Part shown: in pieces, positions 42,339 through 50,008 of the stretch
How the letters are laid out: every line of letters begins with the position of its first letter
Position numbering within the stretch: position 1 is the first letter of the stretch
Source of the DNA: Lachnospiraceae bacterium
Lineage (GTDB): Bacteria; Bacillota; Clostridia; Lachnospirales; Lachnospiraceae
DNA length: 64,000 bases
NCBI GenBank assembly: GCA_016281555.1
Contig: JAEEIV010000054.1
Coordinates: 21,668-85,667, forward strand
Direction of reading: 5' to 3'
The notes under the pieces: model-generated
The model's database searches: none
Told to the model about the DNA's origin: nothing
Seen by the model: only the letters and a program-made list of their open reading frames with translations
Made by a program: the position numbers and the translations under genes

Positions 42339-43094
42339 TTACATCTGTGGAAAACGATCCAACAGGCGCTCCGCGATTTGTTTACATTCTTCTTTCGTCT
42401 TCTGAAACACGTCTGTCCCAAATGATTTTGCAAAAACCGACCAAATCTCTTCGGCGATTTGTTTAGAATCATCCGACATCTCCAACGCAAGTTGGATTTG
42501 CTCTATTTCAGAATGATACTCTTCATCCGGCGCGGCCGGAAAGAGTCCAATAGGATCCCATTCATTTATGATTTCTGCGACAACAAGACGCTTTATGTCT
42601 TTCAGATTCTTTTTAAGCCAAGATTTGATCTCCTCGATGCTCGAACTGTGCAGACACCAGATGCAGTATCTTTTTCCATCCTTTGTAGTAACGATTACCC
42701 TGTTTGAAGTTCCCGACTGCCCGTGCTCGGCACGAACTCTGATGGAAAGGATGTGTTCTCTGTAAAACGCACTGCTTCCAGCCCAGATCAACCAATGATT
42801 GCTCAAATACAAAGTGGTTTCCAAATGTTCAACGCCGTCGTCTGTAAAAAGGATTCCGTACTGTTTTTCCTGTTCTTCGATCATTCTGCGAAAGCGAATG
42901 GTTGGAAACAGACTGATCAAAACACATAATAATGCAAGTCCAAAAGGAACAAAGGCAATGAACAGATCATAAGGCAATACATCATACACTAGACTCGTGA
43001 TAAAGATGGGAATGAACACAATGATCGCACAGATTAATGCCAATACCGCATTCCTTTTCACATAGATTCGATTATATTTCGATATGGCATTCAT
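42339..43094 (-). CDS. YcxB-like membrane protein in the orphan island
   Basis: A 251-residue protein with two adjacent membrane helices (about 16-66) and a soluble PH-like domain with GILFTDDGVEHLETTLYLSN and RVIVTTKDGKRYCIWC, resembling YcxB-type proteins. A helical C-terminal tail follows. It resembles 23457-23954 in layout but shares little sequence. Function unknown. Confidence 0.6.
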   Translation of the reverse strand: MNAISKYNRIYVKRNAVLALICAIIVFIPIFITSLVYDVLPYDLFIAFVPFGLALLCVLISLFPTIRFRRMIEEQEKQYGILFTDDGVEHLETTLYLSNHWLIWAGSSAFYREHILSIRVRAEHGQSGTSNRVIVTTKDGKRYCIWCLHSSSIEEIKSWLKKNLKDIKRLVVAEIINEWDPIGLFPAAPDEEYHSEIEQIQLALEMSDDSKQIAEEIWSVFAKSFGTDVFQKTKEECKQIAERLLDRFPQM

Positions 43095-43113
43095 TCGATT
43101 TTGCGCTAATGGA

Positions 43114-43665
43114 TCACCGACTGCTCATTATGCAATGACTTTCCAAATACTTTTGCCAGTTTTGCGTATACCTTGTATCCCATGCCACGTGCGTGATACT
43201 TGAATAGGAAATCCGAACCGGCTCTTCCGAAAGAACCCCATCCGCATCGTAACTGTCAATCTGCACGTATCTCTTGCACGCTTTTCGAATCAACCCCAGA
43301 TAAAATTCGCCGTTATACTCATCCTGAATGATGATCAGTTTGTTCAGCAATACCGGAGACTGGAAAATGGACTGCCAGGACGTGATATCCACCTGCGGAT
43401 CGTGAATTTCTTGAACCAAACCATTCCAGACATTGATCCGCTCACAAAGGTCCTCTTTTATTTGGGCTTTCGTCAAATCAGAAATTTTTCGGATATGATA
43501 CCCGTCGAGTTCAAAATCGTTTTCTTCCTGTCCCAAAACAAACCGTTCATTTACGGCATTCGGATAATAATACCAATAATCCTCGTCATACTTGAAATAC
43601 ATCCGCATGATCCTGGTCGTGCCGATGCTTGAAGAAATCAAGTTGATCATTTCCGCTTTTTTCAA
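43114..43665 (-). CDS. Hypothetical small protein, beta-rich
   Basis: I do not recognise this 183-residue protein. A helical first half (ISDLTKAQIKEDLCERINVW) is followed by strands KLIIIQDEYNGEFYLGLIRKA and YVQIDSYDADG, which look like a small barrel (Sm or SH3-like). It starts at TTG 43665 with AGGAT nearby; ATG at 43650 is the alternative. It diverges from the lipoprotein gene over the second copy of the intergenic repeat. Confidence 0.55.
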   Translation of the reverse strand: MKKAEMINLISSSIGTTRIMRMYFKYDEDYWYYYPNAVNERFVLGQEENDFELDGYHIRKISDLTKAQIKEDLCERINVWNGLVQEIHDPQVDITSWQSIFQSPVLLNKLIIIQDEYNGEFYLGLIRKACKRYVQIDSYDADGVLSEEPVRISYSSITHVAWDTRYTQNWQKYLESHCIMSSR

Positions 43666-43734
43666 AACATCCTGCCTTTGTAGGTTCGTTGATTTCCCTA
43701 TTGCTTTGCTGATCCGTGCCGGTTTTTAATTCCA

Positions 43735-43835
43735 TATTATTTTAGCAAATAACCACGGTGTTTTCAAGGAAAAACATCTCTTTCCGCCTTGGCAAGGAAG
43801 TGATTTTGCTTGCCTTTCCAACCAGTTGTGGTATA
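43735..43835. repeat. Divergent-intergenic repeat, copy 2
   Basis: Second copy of the ~100-base segment at 40335-40432, again between a leftward orphan and a rightward gene. Here GTTTTCAAGGAAAAAC is kept, and the end reads GGTATAAAT, a possible -10 for the following lipoprotein gene. Confidence 0.8.
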
Positions 43836-43909
43836 AATACTATTAAGAGATTTTTTTCATGTGTGGCAGAATCATCGTGCGGCAAAAGACTGTTGAAGGG
43901 GTGATAAAG

Positions 43910-45091
43910 TTGAAAAAACGCATCGACAAAACTGCTTGCTTTTTGGCATTACCCATTCTGTGGCTGGCAATTCTATCTGCCACCGCGCTCTCGGGCTGTC
44001 AAAAACAGCAATCATTCGACTGGGTTTACAAAACAGAATGCAGCGCCGTGGAACAAGTCGGTCAAGTTCCAGAGTCTTTCAAGGAAATCATTGAGAAAAA
44101 TCAGTTTCATGATGCGTATGCATTTGGAGACAGATTGCTGGCTGTAGATACCCTTCTATCTGAAAATGATCAATCAGTCTATGTTCATGTCATCAAAATG
44201 ATGGACTTATACGGAACAGAGCTTGCCAGATACGAGTGCTCGACCGGGAAAGCGTATAAGGTCACCGCGCTTTCTGCAACAAGCGACGGCGGTTTTATCT
44301 TTGTTCTGGGTTTTACGGAGTATTATGAGGTCGAAGAGGAACAATGGGCAAGCGAGCATGGTTTTGCGTCACGGGTGATCAAATGCGATAGACAAGGAAA
44401 TCTTCAGTTTGACACTCCATTTGATCTCATCGAAGGGCGAGCGTTTGATTATTGTATCGAAAGAAGCGACGGCTTCTTCTTCTTCGGAACACGCGAAACT
44501 CCGGAAACCAAAGAATTAGGTGTCAGTTCGCCTTCCGATGTCTATCTGACGAAACTGGATCATTACGGAAACGTCTTGAAAAGTAAGACCATCGGCGGTT
44601 CGAGTTTTGACTGGCTGGACGCAGCAGAAAACCAGGGTGACAATTTCAAATTATCTGTCAGTGCTCAATCCCAAGATGGAGATTTTGCCGAATCGAATTC
44701 AATGTATCCCGTTGACTGGGTCGTCGTGGTAAACGAGGATTTTACGATTATAAAAAAAAGCATGGAGACCGGAAGAGATTACTTTGACAAAAAGATCGGA
44801 GAGACGGACGGAATCCCAATCTATATGAGCAGCTCCCTCCTGAATGGATTTGATGCAGGAAGGCCGAGTGCATATATCGATTATGGAAACTTTTACCTGA
44901 TTGTTTCCGAAAACGCTACTGGAGTATATGAGAAAAAGCCACCGACAGTCAGCGCAATTTGGTATTATTGGGAAACCGTTTATTCAGCGTATGACAACAA
45001 TGGAAAGTTGATTTTTCGAGCTTCTGTCGATTCCTCACCAGACTATGACAGTCTTGTCCTGCCTTATACGATCACTCCGGCAGATTCCTGA
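43910..45091 (+). CDS. Lipoprotein of unknown function
   Basis: A 393-residue lipoprotein. Starting at TTG 43910 (AAGGGG 8 bases upstream) gives the classic signal KKRIDK...ATALSGC, with lipidated Cys at about residue 30. The mature part is beta-rich with blade-like repeats (GGFIFVLGFTEYYEVEEE, DGFFFFGTRETPE, DVYLTKLDHYGNVLKSKTIGGSS), suggesting a propeller that faces the outside. An ATG at 43859 would add 17 residues before the signal and is less likely. It occupies the same slot between homologous flanks as the Imm26-like gene does upstream, though the two proteins are unrelated. Confidence 0.72.
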   Translation: MKKRIDKTACFLALPILWLAILSATALSGCQKQQSFDWVYKTECSAVEQVGQVPESFKEIIEKNQFHDAYAFGDRLLAVDTLLSENDQSVYVHVIKMMDLYGTELARYECSTGKAYKVTALSATSDGGFIFVLGFTEYYEVEEEQWASEHGFASRVIKCDRQGNLQFDTPFDLIEGRAFDYCIERSDGFFFFGTRETPETKELGVSSPSDVYLTKLDHYGNVLKSKTIGGSSFDWLDAAENQGDNFKLSVSAQSQDGDFAESNSMYPVDWVVVVNEDFTIIKKSMETGRDYFDKKIGETDGIPIYMSSSLLNGFDAGRPSAYIDYGNFYLIVSENATGVYEKKPPTVSAIWYYWETVYSAYDNNGKLIFRASVDSSPDYDSLVLPYTITPADS

Positions 45092-45141
45092 CGGCGCAAA
45101 ATAAAACCGTTGGATTCACAAAAGAATAATAACTAACAGAT

Positions 45142-45165
45142 GGGGCTGCGGATAACCGCAGCCCC
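45142..45165 (+). terminator. Hairpin after the lipoprotein gene
   Basis: Perfect 10-base arms GGGGCTGCGG and CCGCAGCCCC with loop ATAA, 50 bases past the lipoprotein stop. The arms are the same as those at 38105-38128. There is no T-run after it. Confidence 0.6.
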
Positions 45166-45194
45166 TGTGAACATTCAAGGTTAACAATTGCTTT

Positions 45195-45336
45195 TCATTC
45201 CCACTCGACTAAACTTAACTAATTTTGTTTAGGATGTGTGGTTCGTGCTGCCACTAATGCCCTTGATGACTTCACCTATTCTTATTACACTGCCTATTCT
45301 TGCTGCTGTTATCATTTTGTTATCAAAGTGATAACA
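45195..45336. repeat. Convergent-intergenic repeat, copy 2 (142 bases)
   Basis: Gap-free partner of 41675-41816, between the lipoprotein gene and the convergent AlbA_2 regulator gene. In this copy the terminal boxes form a perfect inverted pair, TGTTATCA and TGATAACA, with a direct TGTTATCA between them. Confidence 0.88.
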
Positions 45337-45379
45337 AAAAGTTAATAGAATGACGAATGGGCGATTACTCGCTTTTGTC

Positions 45380-46714
45380 TCACTTTAACACTTCCCATTT
45401 GGGATCTTGTTTAGATCCCCTGCGCAGAATATACCCTTTCTCTCTCAAAGAATCCAAAGCCCTCTGAACCGTTCTGACCGTCTTTGAAATCTTGTCCGCA
45501 ATATCGCCGCGTGAAGAATCCGGTCTCTGTTTTAAAATGGCTAGAACAGCCATTTCTGTCCCATTCAAAGTGACATCCAAAGTGACACTTGGAATGTCAC
45601 TTTGAAACTGCGGCCTATACAAGATGAACTTGAAGCCAAGCTCATTACTCTCATAGGAAAAGCGGACCCCGGCATCCTTGCACAGGCTATTGATTCGCTT
45701 AAACCCGCTTCCGAACTGCTCAATCGACTTGTTAAGATAGAGGATTTTGGCAATTGTGGCATTTCGAATTACGGATTCATAATTTCCCTTCATATAGTCT
45801 TCCGGTTTGTGATTACTGGCATACTCGCCAGGACTATAGATAGTGATCATTCCGGGATGAATGCAGATCTCATGATTCGTGCGTCCGTTGTAAACCGCAT
45901 GAGCAAAGCTGTTGGCTAAAACCTCTCTAATAACCGCCACGGGGATTTCCGGTATTTCTACCCTCTCCGTTCCAATAATCTCACTTCTCCACCGTATGTT
46001 TTTAAGTATGTATTCTTCAGCTGCTTCAAGCAGATTATGAATATTGTCTTCAAAAAGCCTCATATCGAGAAACGTGAGTTTTTCGTCCGTCGCAAATATG
46101 GCAGCTTTCATCGTGACGGGATGTGTACTTCCGAAAAGATACTCGCCCGCGTTGTTAAGATTGTCGCCATTGACCAGCCCATACCTTTTCAGAATGATCG
46201 AACAAGTATATCGCCCATCAGGTATTCTTCCGACGGAAACAGCCTTTTGCCAAAACGATTTCACTGCAGTCTTATCTATTTCTCTCGTTGATGCCGATGA
46301 GGGAGTTTTCTCCCATTTCTCACGATACTCATTCGAAACGAAGAAGTTTTTCAGTTCTTCTGGCGTTACTTCCCGATCTTCGTCGGCAGTACGAAGGTAA
46401 TACCTCCCGGCAGCTGAATAAGGCGTATTACTCCCGTTAAACTCCACCTTGATCAAATGCTTCCCGTCCAGAATAACCTCTTCTATCGCAGGATAGACCT
46501 GAGGCCTTATGCTTTCATATACGGACCGAGAAACATCTCTGAGGGAAGACTCTGACACATCCTGCCCACAGACGTCTCCGTTCGGTTTCACTCCAAAATA
46601 AAGAGTCCCGATGCCATGCTTGTTCAGGATAGAGGAAATGGAAATCATCGCCTCTTTCATTTCACCGGTCGTCTTCTTGAATTCAAGTGTCTCGGTTTCT
46701 TTCCCTAAGTTCAT
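45380..46714 (-). CDS. Schlafen/AlbA_2 domain ATP-binding transcriptional regulator (COG2865)
   Basis: A 444-residue regulator of the COG2865 type. The N-terminal AlbA_2 domain has TETLEFKKTTGEMKEAM and the GIGTLYFGVKPNGDVCGQDV loop; the middle carries a GHKL-like module with REVLANSFAHAVY and ITIYSPGEYAS and SIEQFGSGFKRI; the C-terminal ~65 residues form a winged helix (SRGDIADKISKTVRTVQRALDSLREKGYILRRG). The ATG at 46714 follows GAGGGGAC. Such proteins are common in accessory regions, often as orphan or defence-linked regulators. The promoter carries a palindrome that overlaps the -35 box, so autorepression is likely (inference). Confidence 0.85.
   Translation of the reverse strand: MNLGKETETLEFKKTTGEMKEAMISISSILNKHGIGTLYFGVKPNGDVCGQDVSESSLRDVSRSVYESIRPQVYPAIEEVILDGKHLIKVEFNGSNTPYSAAGRYYLRTADEDREVTPEELKNFFVSNEYREKWEKTPSSASTREIDKTAVKSFWQKAVSVGRIPDGRYTCSIILKRYGLVNGDNLNNAGEYLFGSTHPVTMKAAIFATDEKLTFLDMRLFEDNIHNLLEAAEEYILKNIRWRSEIIGTERVEIPEIPVAVIREVLANSFAHAVYNGRTNHEICIHPGMITIYSPGEYASNHKPEDYMKGNYESVIRNATIAKILYLNKSIEQFGSGFKRINSLCKDAGVRFSYESNELGFKFILYRPQFQSDIPSVTLDVTLNGTEMAVLAILKQRPDSSRGDIADKISKTVRTVQRALDSLREKGYILRRGSKQDPKWEVLK
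45566..45604. repeat. Clustered CAAAGTGACA boxes inside the regulator gene
   Basis: CAAAGTGACA occurs at 45566-45575 and again at 45578-45587, followed after 7 bases by the inverse TGTCACTTTG at 45595-45604. The cluster codes for the linker before the winged helix. The core AGTGACA/TGTCACT is the same as in the promoter palindrome at 46757-46774. Confidence 0.75.
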
Positions 46715-46744
46715 TCTTGTCCCCTCATTGTTCGAAGTGACATT

Positions 46745-46774
46745 AGTATACCACATAGTGACAAAAATGTCACT
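46745..46774 (-). promoter_or_regulatory. Promoter and operator of the AlbA_2 regulator
   Basis: On the minus strand GTGACA (46773-46768) and TATACT (46750-46745) are 17 bases apart. A perfect palindrome, AGTGACA-4-TGTCACT (46757-46774), covers the -35 box and part of the spacer; another TGTCACT half-site lies just downstream of the -10. This is a typical autorepressor layout. Confidence 0.65.
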
Positions 46775-46918
46775 ACTCTTAAAATATCTCTTATTAAGAT
46801 CTTGCTAATTATAGGCCGTAATCAAATAAAAGCCTACGAATGGTATAATTGTTTCGTCAGGGCCAATCTTGTCAAGGTTTTACAAAGGATCAGTAGAAAA
46901 CATCGCACATCATTGCCA

Positions 46919-47068
46919 TTATAAGTTCCTCACGATCTTATGTGTCTCCCGGATCCGGTCCAGTTCGTTTTGAACTCTCTCGTCCTGGTCTCCATCGAGC
47001 GCTAGGAGAAGTGAGATCTCGTCCACACGGTCCGAGTCAGAAAGAAGCTTCGGATCATATCGTTCCAT
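46919..47068 (-). CDS. Small acidic protein or gene remnant
   Basis: Forty-nine codons from ATG 47068 (or 53 from 47080) encode an acidic helical peptide (RVDEISLLLALDGDQDERVQ). No ribosome binding site is seen and I do not recognise it. The composition is coding-like, so it may be the tail of a decayed larger gene. Confidence 0.3.
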   Translation of the reverse strand: MERYDPKLLSDSDRVDEISLLLALDGDQDERVQNELDRIRETHKIVRNL

Positions 47069-47152
47069 CTTTGCGTGCATTGTGCCACTGCAAATGGAAC
47101 AAGTCAACTATTTTTGAAACAATACGGTTTTACGTAGTTCTGATTCGAGGGG

Positions 47153-47170
47153 TTTGGGGTCGTCCCCAAA
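47153..47170. repeat. TTTGGGG hairpin in a non-coding stretch
   Basis: TTTGGGG (47153-47159) and CCCCAAA (47164-47170) form a perfect 7-base stem around TCGT. Hairpins with this composition are common near the ends of clostridial mobile elements; here no element genes are visible. Confidence 0.4.
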
Positions 47171-47453
47171 AACCTGCGCGAGGGGACCAGGGGTTCCCTT
47201 GGGCGATGCTTGCAATCCCCCTGACGGAGCTGTTTTAAGGATCGTTATACCGACAAATAAGTTGAATCAATTTCCGGAAAACGGTCCGCTTACACGGGCT
47301 TTTTCGCAAAAGAAATCGGTATGACTTTTCAAAATAGTATACTTGTACAAACGATTCTTGTGCGGCTTTTCGATATAATCAATTCACTTTGATCCGTATA
47401 ATCAATGCTACAGATCGCCATCATTGAACGTACAATAATCCCTTTCGTATGGC
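47171..47453. other. Non-coding stretch
   Basis: No convincing gene is visible. The first third is G+C-rich (GGGGACCAGGGGTTCCC) and the rest A+T-rich with several TATAAT-like words without good -35 partners. It joins the island to the sugar locus and may hold debris of a lost gene. Confidence 0.5.
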
Positions 47454-47465
47454 GAAAACGTTTTC
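47454..47465 (+). promoter_or_regulatory. LacI/CcpA-type operator
   Basis: GAAAACGTTTTC is a perfect 12-base palindrome with the central CG typical of LacI-family operators. It is followed by AAAAGGAG and an ATG, but only a tiny rightward ORF, so it may belong to a lost rightward sugar-uptake gene. Confidence 0.5.
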
Positions 47466-47479
47466 TAAAAGGAGACGTA

Positions 47480-47551
47480 ATGACTTTTTTCGAGATCAGC
47501 AAATGTATATTTGTCTCCTCACCCTGTATAGTATATTTCGTTATCCACTAA
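47480..47551 (+). pseudogene. Tiny ORF with strong ribosome binding site, probable 5' remnant
   Basis: An ATG 5 bases after AAAAGGAG opens 23 codons (MTFFEISKCIFVSSPC...) and stops. The strong site and the operator upstream suggest that a real gene began here and has been lost or truncated; a leader peptide is the alternative. Confidence 0.35.
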
Positions 47552-47602
47552 TACTTTTCCGTACCAGTCCACTACCAAGTCGGATGTTTCTTAATACTGT
47601 CA

Positions 47603-49138
47603 TCATTTAAAATCATTAAAAGTATTCTGCCCCGCCTTGACATGAAGCGTTTTATCGTTCACCACAAGGCTGTACTCCCTGCTCGAATTGACCGAAATCG
47701 TATTGCCCTCGGCGACAATATCCGTCAAGATGTCACCAAACCTCAGATTTTTAATTCCGATTTGTCCCTGAACGTTACCCGGTTTGTTCCATTTAATAAC
47801 CTTTTCAAAGGCATTGACTTCATAGAAACCTAAAACAAATTCGATATAAACGGAGATGGGTCCCAGGGCCGACCAGCCGCAAAAATCCTTCCGCACAATT
47901 GATTTTCCATTCGATTGGGTCGCCGGTTTCGCCTCTGAAGGCGAATAGCATTCCCAGATCGTATGCGGTTCGAATCCCTCGTAAGTATTCATCATTTGCG
48001 TTAGAATACTGCAAGCTGCTCGGCGGGCTTCATTGAAATAGCCATAACGGATCAGCCCTTTCAGCGCCATGTAGGCGGTTGGAATCCACAATGAACCTCT
48101 CCAATACTTTCCGGAATCATCGAAGTCTGCATCCGCCCTGGCAAGTGAAACCAACGGCACTTCTCCGCCAAAAGCAACCGGATCAAGAATCGATTTTGCC
48201 AGATGACCGGCCTGCTTTGCATCGGCGATTCCCGCCGTCAACGGCCAAAACGATGCAATTGTCTTCACTTTATAAAACTTGAAAGACCCGTCTTCGATAT
48301 CATAATAGAAGCCATCTTCCCGGTCCCAATAATACTCATTGACGATCTTTTTCTTTTCACAATAACGACGTTTCCATTCAGTTGAGTTTTCTGAATCCCC
48401 TATGATCATGAACAACTCTGAAATGCACCTTGCGGAAAGAGTTTGCTCACAGATCGCATCGATCCACAACATGTCCGGATTGTTCGGACGCTCTTTCTTG
48501 GCACGGTCTCCCTTTCGTCCCCTTGGGGTATTGTCCATGCCGGATCTTCCGCCCTCCCATTTATAGCCGAACTCACACTTTGCCCAGCATGTCGGAACAG
48601 AAACACCGTTGACCGGAAGCGGCGCCGATAATCCTTCGAGCCATTCATAGTGTTTTTGAAGATATTGTTTTTCATACAACAGAGAATGAAGATATTCTTT
48701 ATCCCCGTGGAATAATGCATTCTCATACTCCGCCCAGGCAAAAAGCGGCGGATTGTCAGCAATGTTAATCTGAATCGGGAACGGCACACCGGGAATCGCG
48801 CCGGTCCACTTCGGTTCATTTTCAGAAGGAATTACGGAAGGCAAAACGCGTCTGTCATATAGGACTTCGTAAAAATTCCGGAGTGTTTCTTTCCCCGGAA
48901 AAACGTCTTGGGCATATTTGCAGAACAAGGACATGAAGCAACTGTCCCAGATCCAGATCTGAGTATCGCAGAAGCCCTCATCCATATAGGGCGTTTGCGG
49001 CATGCCGTCGATCGCTTTCACATGCGCATATGCCAGTTCCCATGCCTTATCGTATAGCATGGTATATTCTTCGTTTTGCAAGAATACGGGGCGCGGAATA
49101 AAAGCGCGCCAATTCTCAGCATTGAAGTCGCCCTTCAT
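47603..49138 (-). CDS. GH63/MGH1-type (alpha/alpha)6-barrel glycosidase
   Basis: A 511-residue intracellular enzyme with an (alpha/alpha)6 barrel. DTQIWIWDSCFMSLF near the N terminus and KYWRGSLWIPTAYMALKGL match the MGH1-type (GH63/GH37-related) fold; ADNPPLFAWAEYE and TIWECYSPSEAKP are further barrel motifs. A C-terminal beta segment follows. Family relatives cleave alpha-glucosidic or alpha-mannosidic bonds; the substrate here is not certain. The ATG at 49138 overlaps the ribokinase stop (ATGA). It is the last gene of the intracellular sugar operon. Confidence 0.8.
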   Translation of the reverse strand: MKGDFNAENWRAFIPRPVFLQNEEYTMLYDKAWELAYAHVKAIDGMPQTPYMDEGFCDTQIWIWDSCFMSLFCKYAQDVFPGKETLRNFYEVLYDRRVLPSVIPSENEPKWTGAIPGVPFPIQINIADNPPLFAWAEYENALFHGDKEYLHSLLYEKQYLQKHYEWLEGLSAPLPVNGVSVPTCWAKCEFGYKWEGGRSGMDNTPRGRKGDRAKKERPNNPDMLWIDAICEQTLSARCISELFMIIGDSENSTEWKRRYCEKKKIVNEYYWDREDGFYYDIEDGSFKFYKVKTIASFWPLTAGIADAKQAGHLAKSILDPVAFGGEVPLVSLARADADFDDSGKYWRGSLWIPTAYMALKGLIRYGYFNEARRAACSILTQMMNTYEGFEPHTIWECYSPSEAKPATQSNGKSIVRKDFCGWSALGPISVYIEFVLGFYEVNAFEKVIKWNKPGNVQGQIGIKNLRFGDILTDIVAEGNTISVNSSREYSLVVNDKTLHVKAGQNTFNDFK

Positions 49139-50004
49139 CTCATACAACTCATTACCTCATTAAAACTCGGAATGGACGGCTGTGCGCCTTTTCTGGTACA
49201 GGCAATGCTCGCCGCCCTGCTACCGAACACCGATGCCGTTTCAATCAAATCCCCTGCCGATAACCGCGCAACCAGCCCTCCGCAGAGCGTATCACCCGCC
49301 GCAGTCGTATCAACGACCGGAACTTTCATGCAGGGATAGGTTTCTTCGCCGTCCCTGGTGACGATTTTGAACCCTTTTCCGCCCAGAGTCACGAGCAGTG
49401 TGTCTGAAAACGACAGCAAGTGTTCTTCTCCTCCCAAAAGGTCCGCTTCGGTCTCGTTCGGCGTGATGAGGTCGCAGTATTGCAGATACGGAAGGATCTC
49501 CGCATTTGCCGGCGCAGGATTCAACACCACGAAAAGCCCCTTCTCCTTTGCCTTCTTTAGCCCATAACCGATGACTTCGATCGGATTTTCCAGTTGCGTA
49601 AGATAGACGTCTCCTTTTTCGGCCTTTTCTAACATCCTGTCGATATCTTCCGTTGTCAGGCAGGCATTGGCGCCTTTATCCAGAATGATCCGATTGTCAC
49701 CGTTTTCAATCACAATCACAGCAATGCCCGTCGGAATGCCCGGAACGACCCGCACGGACGAGACGTCGATTCCTTCCTCTTCAAGCGACCTTACAGCCGA
49801 AGTGCCGAAATCGTCATCGCCCACGCACCCGCACATGAACACAGTACCGCCGAGTCTTGCGGCGGCTACCGCCTGATTGGCGCCTTTGCCGCCGTGCGCG
49901 GTGAAAAAGCCGCTGCCCGTCAGCGTTTCTCCTGCTTTCGGCATGTACGGCGTTGAAATGACGAGATCCGTATTAATGCTTCCGACAACAAACACATTCT
50001 TCAT
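49135..50004 (-). CDS. PfkB family sugar kinase, ribokinase-like
   Basis: A 289-residue kinase. It has the N-terminal GSINTDLVISTPYMPKAGET, the sugar-binding GGKGANQAVAAARLGG and the C-terminal PfkB signature DTTAAGDTLCGG with the catalytic Asp. The ATG at 50004 follows AAGGAA. It lies amid glycosidases, so it probably phosphorylates a pentose or other released monosaccharide; ribose is the default for close family members. It starts 4 bases after the GH39 stop. Confidence 0.9.
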   Translation of the reverse strand: MKNVFVVGSINTDLVISTPYMPKAGETLTGSGFFTAHGGKGANQAVAAARLGGTVFMCGCVGDDDFGTSAVRSLEEEGIDVSSVRVVPGIPTGIAVIVIENGDNRIILDKGANACLTTEDIDRMLEKAEKGDVYLTQLENPIEVIGYGLKKAKEKGLFVVLNPAPANAEILPYLQYCDLITPNETEADLLGGEEHLLSFSDTLLVTLGGKGFKIVTRDGEETYPCMKVPVVDTTAAGDTLCGGLVARLSAGDLIETASVFGSRAASIACTRKGAQPSIPSFNEVMSCMR

Positions 50005-50008
50005 ATTA

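Noticed and set aside
43859..43909. An ATG giving Met-Cys-Gly-Arg, as in SRAP-type proteins
   Set aside because: The rest of the protein is a lipoprotein with a standard signal starting at 43910; the resemblance is four residues only.
46942..47238. A 98-codon rightward ORF in the non-coding stretch
   Set aside because: Composition is Pro/Arg-rich with no ribosome binding site and no recognisable features.
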